The notes beneath the pieces were generated by a model. The model did not search any database. It was not told the origin of the DNA and saw only the letters and a program-made list of their open reading frames with translations. From Streptomyces sp. ALI-76-A (lineage in GTDB: Bacteria; Actinomycetota; Actinomycetes; Streptomycetales; Streptomycetaceae), in assembly GCF_030287445.1 (NCBI RefSeq), contig NZ_JASVWB010000002.1, positions 4,216,001 to 4,280,000 of the forward strand: a stretch of DNA of 64,000 nt. The letters run 5' to 3'. Of the stretch, positions 16,991-27,172 are shown one piece after another (the stretch's first letter is position 1; every line of letters begins with the position of its first letter). The position numbers and the translations under genes were made by a program.

Positions 16991-17926
16991 ATGACCTCCA
17001 CCTCCGATCCCCGCGATCTCCAGGCCCAGCTGGAATCCCTGACCACCGAGGCGTTCCGGCCCGAGCTCGCCGACATCGACCGGCTGCCCACCCTCGACAT
17101 CGCCCGGCTGATGAACGCCGAGGACACCACCGTGCCGGCCGCCGTCGCCCGGCGGCTGCCGGAGATCGCCGCCGCGATCGACGACATCGCCGAGCGGATG
17201 GCGCGCGGCGGGCGGCTGGTCTACGCCGGCGCCGGGACCGCAGGCCGGCTCGGCGTCCTGGACGCCTCCGAGTGCCCGCCCACCTTCAACACCGACCCCG
17301 CCCAGGTCCTCGGACTGATCGCGGGCGGCCGCCAGGCCGTGGTCACCTCGGTCGAAGGCGCCGAGGACTCCGCCGAGCTGGCCCGCGCCGACCTCGACGC
17401 GCTCGCGCTGACCGGCGTCGACACGGTGGTCGGCGTCTCCGCCTCCGGCCGTACCCCGTACGCCGTCGGCGCGGTCGAGCACGCCCGCAGGCAGGGCGCG
17501 TTGACGATCGGGCTGGCCTGCAACGCGGACAGCGCGCTCGCGGCGGCCGCCGAGCACGGCATCGAGATCGTCGTCGGTCCCGAGCTGCTCACCGGCTCCA
17601 CCCGCCTGAAGGCCGGCACGGCACAGAAGCTGGTCCTCAACATGCTGTCGACGATCACGATGATCCGGCTGGGCAAGACGTACGGGAACCTGATGGTCGA
17701 CGTCCGCGCCTCCAACGACAAGCTGCGCGCCCGCTCCCGCCGTATCGTCGCCCTCGCCACCGGCGCCGAGGACGACGCGGTCGAGCGGGCCCTCACCGCC
17801 ACCGACGGCGAGGTGAAGAACGCCATCCTGACCCTCCTCGCCGACGTGGACGGCCCGACGGCGGCCCGGCTCCTGGCGGACTCCGGCGGCCGGCTGCGGG
17901 CCGCGCTGGCGGCGGCCGGGGACTGA
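16991..17926 (+). CDS. murQ: N-acetylmuramic acid 6-phosphate etherase
   Basis: 311 residues, full length for MurQ. It cleaves the lactyl ether of MurNAc-6-phosphate to GlcNAc-6-phosphate and lactate in cell-wall recycling. Seen: the SIS domain with YAGAGTAGRLGVLDASECPPTF (the Glu of SECPPTF is the catalytic region), VVGVSASGRTPY, LTGSTRLKAGTAQK and GKTYGNLMVDV. ATG start with GGAAAGAG upstream. The RpiR regulator is upstream, and the gene is bracketed by inverted MITE copies. Its product feeds NagA, encoded 19 kb away in this window. Confidence 0.95.
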   Translation: MTSTSDPRDLQAQLESLTTEAFRPELADIDRLPTLDIARLMNAEDTTVPAAVARRLPEIAAAIDDIAERMARGGRLVYAGAGTAGRLGVLDASECPPTFNTDPAQVLGLIAGGRQAVVTSVEGAEDSAELARADLDALALTGVDTVVGVSASGRTPYAVGAVEHARRQGALTIGLACNADSALAAAAEHGIEIVVGPELLTGSTRLKAGTAQKLVLNMLSTITMIRLGKTYGNLMVDVRASNDKLRARSRRIVALATGAEDDAVERALTATDGEVKNAILTLLADVDGPTAARLLADSGGRLRAALAAAGD

Positions 17927-17960
17927 TCCGCCGCTTCCCGGACGCCCCCGACTTCCCTTG

Positions 17961-18129
17961 CTAGTGCCGCGGCAGGCAACGTTCGCCCGTCAAGGAGCGG
18001 CGTCCGGTGCGTGCTCTCGGCGTGCCGGCCGGAAGCCCTCGTACTGGATGTACTTGGGCTTTCGGCCGGTGCGGCGAGAGTGCGTGCCGGGCGTCGCGAC
18101 GGGGCGAACGTTGCCTGCCACGGCACTAG
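17961..18129 (+). mobile_element. 169-bp palindromic MITE-like element, copy B
   Basis: Same element as copy A but in opposite orientation, so murQ is flanked by inverted copies. CTAG at both ends, long imperfect hairpin, 4 differences from copy C and 2 from the reverse complement of copy A. It sits 34 nt after the murQ stop codon and ends 31 nt before the aldo/keto reductase start, so it may carry or interrupt that gene's promoter. Confidence 0.85.
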
Positions 18130-18160
18130 CGTGGGGACTTCGAACCGGGGGAGGCAACGG

Positions 18161-19012
18161 ATGAGGGCACCGACGACGTTCCGCATCGGTGGAGACCTGG
18201 AGGTGGGGCGGCTCGGCTTCGGGGCGATGCGGCTGCCGACCGAACCGGCGGACGAGCGCGCCGCGTCCGTCGCGCTGCTCCGCAGGGCCGTCGAACTCGG
18301 CGTCACCCTCGTCGACACGGCCCACCTGTACGGCTGGGGAGCCAACGAGGAACTCCTCGCCGAGGCACTGCACCCCTACCCCGCCGACCTGCTCGTCACC
18401 ACCAAGGTCGGCGTCCGGCAGCCCGCGCCGGGCGAGTGGACCTACGATGCCCGCCCGGCCTCCCTGCGCGCCCAGGTGGACGAGGCGCTGCGCCGCCTCC
18501 GCGTCGAGCGCGTCGAGCTCCTCCAGCTCCACCGCATCGACCCGGACACCCCTCTCGCCGACCAGCTCGGCGCACTGGGCGACCTCCGCTCGGAGGGCAA
18601 GGTGGGCCGGATCGGCCTCTCCGAGGTGACGGTCGCGGAACTCGACGAGGCCAGGTCCGTCGTCGACATCGCCAGCGTGCAGAACCGCTACAACCTGCTC
18701 GACCGCGAGCACGAGCCGGTGCTCAAGGCCTGCGAGGCGGCCGGCATCGCGTTCCTGCCGTGGCGGCCGGTCGCGCCCGGGGCGGCCGACGAGCACTCCG
18801 TGATCAGGTCGGTGGCGTCCGCCCTGGACGCCACCCCCACCCAGATCGCCCTGGCCTGGCTGCTGGCCCGCTCCCCGGTGCTCCTGCCGATCCCCGGCAC
18901 GGCGAGCGTCGAGCACCTGGAGGAGAACGTGGCGGCGGCCGGCCTGACCCTCACGGACGAGCACCTGAGGCGGCTGGACGGCCTCACGACGGAAGCCTCC
19001 CCTCCCCGTTGA
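18161..19012 (+). CDS. Aldo/keto reductase
   Basis: 283 residues, AKR-family NAD(P)H oxidoreductase. Catalytic residues are visible: Asp and Tyr in LVDTAHLYGWG, Lys in LLVTTKVG and His in LLQLHRIDP. Cofactor-binding parts include LLPIPGTASVEHLEENV. ATG start with a strong GGGGGAGG upstream. The MITE copy B ends immediately upstream, so the promoter must lie in or very near that element. Substrate unknown. Confidence 0.9.
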   Translation: MRAPTTFRIGGDLEVGRLGFGAMRLPTEPADERAASVALLRRAVELGVTLVDTAHLYGWGANEELLAEALHPYPADLLVTTKVGVRQPAPGEWTYDARPASLRAQVDEALRRLRVERVELLQLHRIDPDTPLADQLGALGDLRSEGKVGRIGLSEVTVAELDEARSVVDIASVQNRYNLLDREHEPVLKACEAAGIAFLPWRPVAPGAADEHSVIRSVASALDATPTQIALAWLLARSPVLLPIPGTASVEHLEENVAAAGLTLTDEHLRRLDGLTTEASPPR

Positions 19013-19382
19013 CCCTGCGCACCCGGGCCCGCAGCACCTCCCCCTGCGGGGCCGGCCCGGTCGCCTCCGGCGGACAGTCCCACTCCTGCCCTCCGGCGAC
19101 GGGCCGGAGCTGCACCCGGCCCCCCACGTGTCCCATGACCTCCCCGAGCCGCCCGTCCCGTACGTCCACGACATGCGCGCCGATCGCGGGCCGCTCCCCG
19201 CGTAGCACGGAGGCCAGCCGCTCGGCGGTACGGACGTTGCAGCGCCCGAGCTCGACCAGGGCGAACGGCTCGTCACCCGCGCCGGTCACCGGATCCACGC
19301 GCAGGGACGGCAGCACGAGGCCCACGCCCACGAGGGCCTCCCGCAGCTGCTCCACGACTTCCTCGGTCTGCCTCACGGCCAT
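18984..19382 (-). CDS. Hypothetical protein (132 aa) divergent from an XRE regulator
   Basis: 132 residues, starting at ATG with GGAGG 7 nt upstream. Contains RTAERLASVLRGERPAIGAHVVDVRDGRLGEVMGHVGGRVQLRPVAGG and an Arg-rich end. Proteins of this type are commonly encoded beside XRE/DUF397 pairs in Streptomyces, but no function is known to me. The 3' end overlaps the convergent aldo/keto reductase gene by 29 nt. Confidence 0.7.
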   Translation of the reverse strand: MAVRQTEEVVEQLREALVGVGLVLPSLRVDPVTGAGDEPFALVELGRCNVRTAERLASVLRGERPAIGAHVVDVRDGRLGEVMGHVGGRVQLRPVAGGQEWDCPPEATGPAPQGEVLRARVRRVNGEGRLPS

Positions 19383-19494
19383 CCGTCCGCCTCCACGCTG
19401 AGTTGGTGATTCGCGACACAGCGTGTCTGCCCCGCCTCTAACCTGGCCAGACATGACGTTCCAACAACCTCGTCTGTCGGACAGGGAGTGACCC

Positions 19495-20334
19495 ATGCCC
19501 GGACCGAAGGATCTGGACCCGTCGGCCTCTCCCCGCGCCCTGCTGGGCGCGGAGCTGCGTCACGCACGCGAGAAGGCCGGGCTGAGCCAGGACGATCTGG
19601 GCCAGCGGCTGTTCGTGAGCGGGTCGTTCATCGGGCAGCTGGAGGCGGGGACGCGGCGGATGGTGCCGGAGTACGCGCGGTTGCTGGACGAGGCGTTGGG
19701 GACGGAGGACTTCTTCCGGCGGAACTGCGGGGTGTCGGCGAAGTCCCGGTATCCCGAGCATTTCGCGGAGGCGGCGGAGGTGGAGGTGGAGGCCGTGGCG
19801 ATCCGCCAGTACGCGCCGATGCTGATCCCAGGGCTGCTCCAGACGTCCGCGTACGCACGGGCTGTGAACCGCGCGTACGACCCGACGGCGCCGGAAGAGA
19901 CCATCGACGAGTGGGTGGAAGGCCGGATGGTGCGGACCCGTCTACTCGATCATCCAACAAGCCCGTTGTTGTGGGTGGTGCTTGACGAAGCGGTGTTGCG
20001 CCGGGAGACAGGTGGACGGGCGGTGATGGCGGAAGCGTTGCGCCATGTCGCGGGCCTGGCCCGCAAGGGCCGGATCATCGTGCAGGTTCTCCCTTTCAGC
20101 GCGGGGGCGCACAAATCGATGGAGGGCTCGATGAGGCTGATGGACTTCGAGGACGCCCCTCCGCTGGTCTACTTCGAAGGGCCCGGCACCGGGCGCCTGG
20201 AAGACGACCCGGCCACCGTGGCCCGGTTGAGGTTCACCTACGAGCTCCTCACAGCGTCAGCGCTCTCGCCGGAGAAGTCCCTGGCCTTGATCGAGGCACT
20301 GGCGGAGGATTACGCGCATGAGGAACTTCCCTGA
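19495..20334 (+). CDS. XRE-family regulator with DUF5753 (Scr1 family)
   Basis: 279 residues. HTH_XRE at residues 15-75 (ELRHAREKAGLSQDDLGQRL, SFIGQLEAGTRRM). The remainder is the DUF5753 domain: AVAIRQYAPMLIPGLLQTSAYARAV, and LARKGRIIVQVLPFSAGAH. These regulators pair with small DUF397 proteins, which are regarded as partner or antitoxin-like subunits in WhiJ-type systems. ATG with AGGGAG upstream. The gene overlaps the DUF397 gene by 17 nt, which indicates translational coupling. Confidence 0.92.
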   Translation: MPGPKDLDPSASPRALLGAELRHAREKAGLSQDDLGQRLFVSGSFIGQLEAGTRRMVPEYARLLDEALGTEDFFRRNCGVSAKSRYPEHFAEAAEVEVEAVAIRQYAPMLIPGLLQTSAYARAVNRAYDPTAPEETIDEWVEGRMVRTRLLDHPTSPLLWVVLDEAVLRRETGGRAVMAEALRHVAGLARKGRIIVQVLPFSAGAHKSMEGSMRLMDFEDAPPLVYFEGPGTGRLEDDPATVARLRFTYELLTASALSPEKSLALIEALAEDYAHEELP

Positions 20335-20575
20335 CCACGACCTGAGCACGGCCATCTGGCACAAGTCCAGCTACAGCGGCGGGGGCGGCAACGAGTGTCT
20401 CGAGGTAGCCCGCTGGCGCAAGTCGACCTACAGCGGCGGCAGCGGCGACAACTGCCTTGAGGTGACGCACGACCACCTCCCCGCCCTCATCCCCGTCCGC
20501 GATTCCAAGAACCCCCGAGGCCCGAAGCTCACGTTCGGTCGGGAGGCGTGGTCCGCGTTCGTCCGGGCGATCTGA
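20318..20575 (+). CDS. DUF397 protein with duplicated N-terminal motif
   Basis: 85 residues. Typical DUF397 proteins of about 60-70 residues have one W-K-S-S-Y-S-G...CLEV unit followed by VRDSK and a C-terminal W-x-AF motif. Here the first unit occurs twice: WHKSSYSGGGGNECLEVA and WRKSTYSGGSGDNCLEV, then PVRDSKNP and FGREAWSAFV. The start codon lies inside the end of the XRE regulator gene. The pair is likely a WhiJ/Scr1-type regulatory module. Confidence 0.88.
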   Translation: MRNFPDHDLSTAIWHKSSYSGGGGNECLEVARWRKSTYSGGSGDNCLEVTHDHLPALIPVRDSKNPRGPKLTFGREAWSAFVRAI

Positions 20576-20688
20576 GGGTTTTCCCGGCCCCGAAGCTCAA
20601 GTGCCCAGCTCCGAGCCCTCTTTGCTTGGAATGGGCGGTGGGCCTCAACCCACCCTCCCACCCCGCGAGTTGACTTGATGCGTTCGAC

Positions 20689-20718
20689 TTGCCACGGAGA
20701 GTCACGGTCGTCTAGCGT
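20689..20718 (+). promoter_or_regulatory. Housekeeping-type promoter for the downstream HTH gene
   Basis: TTGCCA and TAGCGT are separated by 18 nt, matching the Streptomyces HrdB-type consensus (TTGACN, TAGNNT). The expected start site lies about 80 nt before the ATG, so the message has a leader containing the hairpin described next. Confidence 0.55.
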
Positions 20719-20740
20719 GCCCGGACAACGAGACAGAACA

Positions 20741-20773
20741 GCCCCCGTCAGGTGCTGGAACACCTGCGGGGGC
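20741..20773 (+). promoter_or_regulatory. Stable leader hairpin upstream of the HTH gene
   Basis: GCCCCCG plus CAGGTG pairs with CACCTG plus CGGGGGC around a CTGGAA loop, with one bulged T: 13 base pairs, almost all G-C. It lies in the predicted 5' leader. There is no U-run, so a simple terminator is less likely than an RNA structural element or a protein-binding site. Confidence 0.5.
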
Positions 20774-20803
20774 CTGACCTACGAGATCGGAACAAGCGAT
20801 CCC

Positions 20804-21694
20804 ATGGCTGACGCCAAGCTTAGTGCTGCCACCCCGCCCGCGCACGCTCCCTCACCCATCGAGCCCCACCCGATGGCCAACCCGGGCTACGGCAAGCGCT
20901 CCACCCCGGACCAACGCCCCCGCACCGCGCACGACTTCGCCCACCTTCCACCCCGCGAAGCCGCCATCGCCGCGTACATCGACCGCCTTCCCGACAGCGC
21001 CGACATCTCCGTGAAGACGCTGGCCAAGGTGCTGCCGTACGGACAGTGCGCGCTGCGCACGGCCCTCAACCGCCTGCAGAGCGCGGGACACTTGCGCCGG
21101 GGGCGCGAGCATCTGGTGGCGGCCGAGGGGAGCGCGCGCTGGATCACCCGATCGTGGTTCACCCGTACCGCGCGCGACGATGACTGGTGGACGGCCTTCA
21201 CCCGGGGTGACGTACCGAAGGACCAGCCGCCTGACGCGCCCCGCCAGACCCGCTCGCGCGCCTTCGTCCTGCTGGCCGCCCTGGGCCGTACCGCTCCCGC
21301 CCTGTCGCTCTCCCAGGCGGACTGTGCGAGCCTCGCCCCGTTGCTGACGGAGTGGTTCGCGCGGGGGGCCACGGACGCGGCCGTACTCCAGGCACTGACC
21401 GCCGGCCTGCCCACGCTGGTCCACCACCCGGCCGCCCTCATCCGCAGGCGCCTGACCACCAAGCTCCCACCCGAGCCCGCACCGGCGGCCCCACGCCCGC
21501 TCCGCGTCCTGGAGTGCGCGAAGTGCGGTGTCCCGGGCCGGCCGGAGGCACTGCCGGGCGGCGTCTGCGGAACCTGCCGGGGCGACACCGGACCCGCCCG
21601 GCCCGCCGCGCCGCTCGTCGCGGCCACGGTCCGTACCCTCGCCGCCGAGGTGCGCGCGGCGATGGCTCCCCGAGGCGAAAGGCCACGGGTATGA
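20804..21694 (+). CDS. Helix-turn-helix protein with C-terminal zinc ribbon
   Basis: 296 residues. After a short variable start comes YGKRSTPDQRPRTAHDFAHLPPREAAIAAYIDRLP, then a winged-helix-like region (ISVKTLAKVLPYGQCALRTALNRLQSAGHLRRG) and RTARDDDWWTAF. The C-terminus has CAKCGVPGRPEALPGGVCGTCRGD, a four-cysteine zinc ribbon. I recognise it as a streptomycete family often found in accessory regions; function unknown, DNA binding inferred. A second ATG at codon 24 may be the true start because similarity begins there. Confidence 0.75.
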   Translation: MADAKLSAATPPAHAPSPIEPHPMANPGYGKRSTPDQRPRTAHDFAHLPPREAAIAAYIDRLPDSADISVKTLAKVLPYGQCALRTALNRLQSAGHLRRGREHLVAAEGSARWITRSWFTRTARDDDWWTAFTRGDVPKDQPPDAPRQTRSRAFVLLAALGRTAPALSLSQADCASLAPLLTEWFARGATDAAVLQALTAGLPTLVHHPAALIRRRLTTKLPPEPAPAAPRPLRVLECAKCGVPGRPEALPGGVCGTCRGDTGPARPAAPLVAATVRTLAAEVRAAMAPRGERPRV

Positions 21695-21747
21695 GCGCTG
21701 CGACGGCCCGCCCTCCGCGCGCACCCGCTGGTGTGTACAGTTTTTTC

Positions 21748-21798
21748 ATGGAGACGGAAGAGCCGAGGCGGCCGCGCGACGAGGCGGAGATCGCATGA
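21748..21798 (+). CDS. 16-residue leaderless upstream ORF (METEEPRRPRDEAEIA)
   Basis: ATG begins 6 nt after a TACAGT -10 box, so translation would start at the 5' end of the message. The ORF ends in an ATGA overlap with the following gene, so its job may be to deliver ribosomes to that start codon. Charged peptide with no signal sequence. Inferred from arrangement only. Confidence 0.4.
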   Translation: METEEPRRPRDEAEIA

Positions 21799-22364
21799 AC
21801 CACGCCCAGCTCACCGCCCTCGGCCGTGCTCTCCGTCTGCTCGGCGAGCACGGGGAGGCCCTGACCGGCGACACGCCCGACTCCCGGCTGCACGAGGTCA
21901 AGGCCGACATCAAGCGGGCCCTGGACCTGCTGGACGACAGTGTCAGTTCGGCCGCGCCCTCCACCCGCTGCCCGGAGCACCCAGGCGGGCCGGTCGACGA
22001 GAACGCCCCGGACCTGTGTCTGCTGTGCGAGACCCGGCGGCGGGCGGCCCGGCGTTCCGAGATCAACGGCCCCGCCGCGCACTCCCGGCCCGCCGAGCCC
22101 ACGCCCTCCCGGTACGGCGTGCGCGAGGACCGGCCGCGGCCCCAGCAGCGGTGGCTGCCGGAGCTGTGGAACGGCCAGGCGTGGCAGCTGTGCGGGACCC
22201 CGCGCCGGGACCGGCACGAGGCCGAGCTCTACCTCGCCGCCCAGCGGCGCGGCCCCCGGGCCGCCATGGCCTACCGGCTGGTGCACGAGTTCACCGACTA
22301 CGAGGTACTGCGGATCTGGGGCACCCCGGTGCACGTCGACATCGAACCGCTCGGGAATCTGTAG
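21795..22364 (+). CDS. Hypothetical protein (189 aa) with a possible Cys/His zinc site
   Basis: 189 residues. Residues 1-50 are helical (LTALGRALRLLGEHGEALT, VKADIKRALDLLDD). TRCPEHPGG and LCLLCETRRRAARR give a C-x2-H...C-x2-C arrangement. A C-terminal region follows with WNGQAWQLCGTPRRDRHEAELYLAAQ and AYRLVHEFTDYEVLRIWG. No ribosome site precedes the ATG, consistent with coupling to the mini-ORF whose stop overlaps it. No family recognised; it lies next to the HTH gene in an accessory-like block. Confidence 0.65.
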   Translation: MNHAQLTALGRALRLLGEHGEALTGDTPDSRLHEVKADIKRALDLLDDSVSSAAPSTRCPEHPGGPVDENAPDLCLLCETRRRAARRSEINGPAAHSRPAEPTPSRYGVREDRPRPQQRWLPELWNGQAWQLCGTPRRDRHEAELYLAAQRRGPRAAMAYRLVHEFTDYEVLRIWGTPVHVDIEPLGNL

Positions 22365-22377
22365 CCCTCCGCCCCGT

Positions 22378-23910
22378 TCACCCCAGCAGCGGGAGCGCCG
22401 CGAACTGGTACCCCTCCCATATCCGCCGGGAGGCCTCCTCCGGATACGCCCTGACCTGCGGCTCCGCATCCCACACCCGTACCGGCCGCGTCGCGGTGTC
22501 GTAGGCCGGCCAGCCCGGGTCGCCGGTCCTCGCGAACGCCGTCCAGGAAGCCCGGAAACGGGACGACAGCACCTCGGCCTCCGCCGTGGGCTTCCCGTCG
22601 GGGAACAGCATGGCGCCGAAGTCGGCGGTGAACGTGCCGAAGAGCAGCGGGATGTCCAGCGCGTGGCAGGCACCGAGAGGGCCCGGCGCCGACCAGGTCA
22701 GCTCGTAGACGTGGGCGCGGCCACCACCGGCGAGCTGCGCCTCGGCCAGGTGGAGACTGGGCATGGCGAACAGCCAGTCGGTCTGGACCCGTTCGAACAG
22801 CTCACTCGGCGTGGCGTCGGGGAAGGCCGCGCGGTAGGCCTCCTCGCCGGCCGAGGTGCCGGGGGCACCCGGCGCGAACATCCGCAACGCCCCCCGCGCC
22901 TGCTCCTGCGTGATCTGCCCGAGCCGTCCGCCCATCGCCAGGAACAGCCGGAACTCGTCCCGGTTGTGGCCCACGACCAGTTCCACGTCCCGGCCCGACC
23001 CGGCCGCCAGCGCCTGCCAGGGCGTGACCGGCAGGACCTCGCCGTCGACCACCGGAGAGAAGGGAGTCACCGTGGGGGCCGCCTGACCCCACCTGTCCGT
23101 GTACCGGAGCATCTTGGCGCCCAGCGACTCACCCGCGGAGGTCAGCCGGCGGGGGTCGACCGTCGCGAGGTCGGCGGCCGTCGGACGCAACCCCGCCTCC
23201 GCCGCGATCGCGGCCGCCATGTCCCGGGCCAGCGCTTCGGAGAAGAAGGTGCCCGGGACGCTCTGGGCGATGGCCCGACGGAACAGACCGGACGCGGACG
23301 GCATGGCCAGCAGGGACGCCACCGAACCGGCGCCCGCCGACTCGCCGAAGACGGTCACCTGGCCGGGGTCGCCGCCGAACGCCGTGATGTTGTCCCGCAC
23401 CCACTCCAGCGCGGCGACCTGGTCGAGCAGGCCGCGGTTGGCGGGCGCCCCGTCGAGGCGGGCGAAGCCCTCGATGCCGACGCGGTAGTTCAGGGTGACG
23501 ACCACGACGTCACCGTCGTGCGCGATGTGCCGGGCGTCGTAGCCGGGGCTGCCCGCGTGGCCGAGCTTGTAGGCGCCGCCGTAGATCCAGACCATGACCG
23601 GGCGGTGGGCGGCCGGGTCCGGGTCGGGTGTCCACACGTTGACCGTCAGCCAGTCGTCGCCCAGAGGCACGTCGGGTGCGACGCCACCGCCCAGTGCCGC
23701 CGCGTCCTGCGGGGGCGGCGGGCCGAAGGCGTACGCGTCACGGGTGCCGTCCCAGGCCGCCGCCGGGCGCGGCACCTGGAACCGGGCCTCCCCGACCGGC
23801 GGGGCGGCGAACGGGATGCCCCGGAAGACGGCCAGACCGTCCTCCCGGCGCCCGCGCACCGCGCCGGTCGCGGTGCGGACCACTGGGTGTTGGGGCTGGG
23901 TCGTCGTCAC
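22378..23910 (-). CDS. Type-B carboxylesterase/lipase
   Basis: 510 residues, alpha/beta hydrolase of the COesterase family. Diagnostic: FRGIPFAAPPVGEARF, DCL-like region LGDDWLTVNVWTP, oxyanion HIYGGAY equivalent (WIYGGAYKLG), nucleophile Ser in FGESAGAGS, Glu in HNRDEFRLF and the C-terminal His region. No signal peptide, so cytoplasmic. GTG start with GAGGAG 6 nt upstream. Substrate unknown (aromatic or short-chain esters are usual). Confidence 0.92.
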   Translation of the reverse strand: MTTTQPQHPVVRTATGAVRGRREDGLAVFRGIPFAAPPVGEARFQVPRPAAAWDGTRDAYAFGPPPPQDAAALGGGVAPDVPLGDDWLTVNVWTPDPDPAAHRPVMVWIYGGAYKLGHAGSPGYDARHIAHDGDVVVVTLNYRVGIEGFARLDGAPANRGLLDQVAALEWVRDNITAFGGDPGQVTVFGESAGAGSVASLLAMPSASGLFRRAIAQSVPGTFFSEALARDMAAAIAAEAGLRPTAADLATVDPRRLTSAGESLGAKMLRYTDRWGQAAPTVTPFSPVVDGEVLPVTPWQALAAGSGRDVELVVGHNRDEFRLFLAMGGRLGQITQEQARGALRMFAPGAPGTSAGEEAYRAAFPDATPSELFERVQTDWLFAMPSLHLAEAQLAGGGRAHVYELTWSAPGPLGACHALDIPLLFGTFTADFGAMLFPDGKPTAEAEVLSSRFRASWTAFARTGDPGWPAYDTATRPVRVWDAEPQVRAYPEEASRRIWEGYQFAALPLLG

Positions 23911-24028
23911 AGATCACTCCTCGCCGATGAACCGATGAGCCGGTAGTTGCTCGCCAGGATCATTGCCATCACCCATAAATTTGTCACCCGTGCGTTCGGC
24001 ACCCGTGCCCTGGAAAGGGAGCCGGCAC

Positions 24029-25160
24029 TCAGCTGAGCGTCCGCAGCGCCGCCGCGTCGTACGGCTTCAGCTCGTCGTACCGGCCCGCCAGGACCTTCGC
24101 CGCCCACTCGGGGTCCTGGAGCAGCGCGCGGCCGACGGCGATCATGTCGAACTCCTCGGCCTCCAGCCGGTCGAGCAGGTCGTCGATGCCCTTGACCGGG
24201 GCGCCCTCGCCCTGGAAGCCCTTGATGAAGTCGCCGTCCAGGCCGACCGAGCCGACGGTGATGACCGGCTTGCCGGTGAGCTTCTTGGTCCAGCCGGCCA
24301 GATTGAGGTCCGAGCCGTCGAACTCCGGGAGCCAGTAGCGGCGGGTGGAGGCGTGGAAGGCGTCCACCCCGGCCGCGGCGAGCGGAGCGAGGATGGCCTC
24401 CAGCTCCTCGGGGGTCTCGGCCAGGCGGGCCCGGTACACGTCCTGCTTCCACTGCGAGTAGCGGAAGATGACCGGGAAGCCGGGCGAGACCCGCTCGCGG
24501 ACCGCGGCCACGATCTCCTGCGCGAACCGCGCGCGGGCGACCGGGTCGCCGCCGTAGGCGTCCGTGCGGCGGTTGGTGCCCGCCCACAGGAACTGGTCGA
24601 TGAGGTAGCCGTGGGCGCCGTGCAGCTCCACGCCGTCGAAGCCGGTCCGCTCGGCGTCGGCCGCCGCCTGGGCGAACGCGCCGATGACCTCGTCCAGGTC
24701 GCGCTGCGTCATCGCCTTGCCGGTGGGCTCGTCCGCGCCGATCCGCAGGCCCGGAGGGGCCGACGGCGGGAGCGTCCGGGTAGGGCGGCTGGCCCTGCTC
24801 GCGCACCATGCCGATGTGCCACAGCTGCGGCACGATCGTGCCGCCCGCCGCGTGCACCTCCTCGGCGACCTTCGCCCAGCCCGCGAGCTGCTCCTCACCG
24901 TGGAAGCGCGGCACGCTGTCGCTGTTCCCGGCCGACTCGTGGCCGACGTAGGTGCCCTCGGTGACGATCAGGCCGACGCCCGCGGCGGCCCGGCGGGAGT
25001 AGTACGAGGCCACGTCCGCGCCGGGGATGCCGCCCGGGGAGAACTGGCGGGTCATCGGCGCCATGACGATCCGGTTCGGGACGGTCAGGCCGTTGAGGGA
25101 GACGGGCCGGGCCAGGACTTCGGCCGCACGGGAGGTGGAGGCGGCGGGAGTTGCGGTCAC
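24029..25160 (-). pseudogene. Old yellow enzyme (NADH:flavin oxidoreductase), frameshifted
   Basis: OYE-family alkene reductase split across two frames. The N-terminal part reads SLNGLTVPNRIVMAPMTRQFSPGG...TIVPQLWHIGMVREQGQPPYPDAPAVGPSG. The protein then continues in another frame as GLRIGADEPTGKAMTQRDLDEVI...GFDGVELHGAHGYLIDQFL...YGGDPVARARF...ITVGSVGL...ALLQDPEWAAKV. The switch falls at the CCC run at 24750-24752, where one extra base explains it. Removing one base gives an intact protein of about 376 residues, the normal length, starting at a GTG with GAGGAG upstream. Either a recent inactivating mutation or a sequencing error. Confidence 0.85.
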
Positions 25161-25386
25161 GTGGGGACTCCTCGGGGGTCGGTTCGGGATCCGGCAGCCG
25201 GACATTCCGGACGGTATGTGCATACGCATCGACTGCCTCCCCTCGTCAACCGGCCCCACCCGGCCCGGCATTCCACCGCGCCCCGCCGACCGGTGTGATC
25301 CCGGACACGCCCGAGGGCGGCACCCCCTGCTTCAGGGAGTGCCGCCCTCGGGTACTGCGGACGGTCGATCAACCGGAACCGGTCGA

Positions 25387-27120
<1,734 letters not shown>

Positions 27121-27139
27121 TCACCGACCCGGTCCTTCG

Positions 27140-27166
27140 TTGTCACTCTCACTGTCAGAGTGCTAA
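27140..27166. promoter_or_regulatory. CIRCE operator (HrcA) with an extra half-site
   Basis: Read toward groEL2 the order is TTAGCACTC, 9 nt, GAGTGACAA: a CIRCE element with two mismatches in the second arm. Another 9 nt upstream lies a third half-site, GAGTGCTAA (complement at 27176-27184). Together with the first arm it forms a perfect but everted pair that overlaps the -10 region. HrcA repression of groEL via CIRCE is well established. Confidence 0.88.
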
Positions 27167-27172
27167 CGCCAA

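Noticed and set aside
15764..17557. 597-codon minus-strand open frame across rpiR, MITE copy A and murQ
   Set aside because: Composition is typical of antisense shadow frames; the plus strand has two recognised genes here.
17958..18164. Short ORF through the MITE copy B (similar peptides in copies A and C)
   Set aside because: Peptide results from reading the palindrome; no start signals, and the same sequence reads through on both strands.
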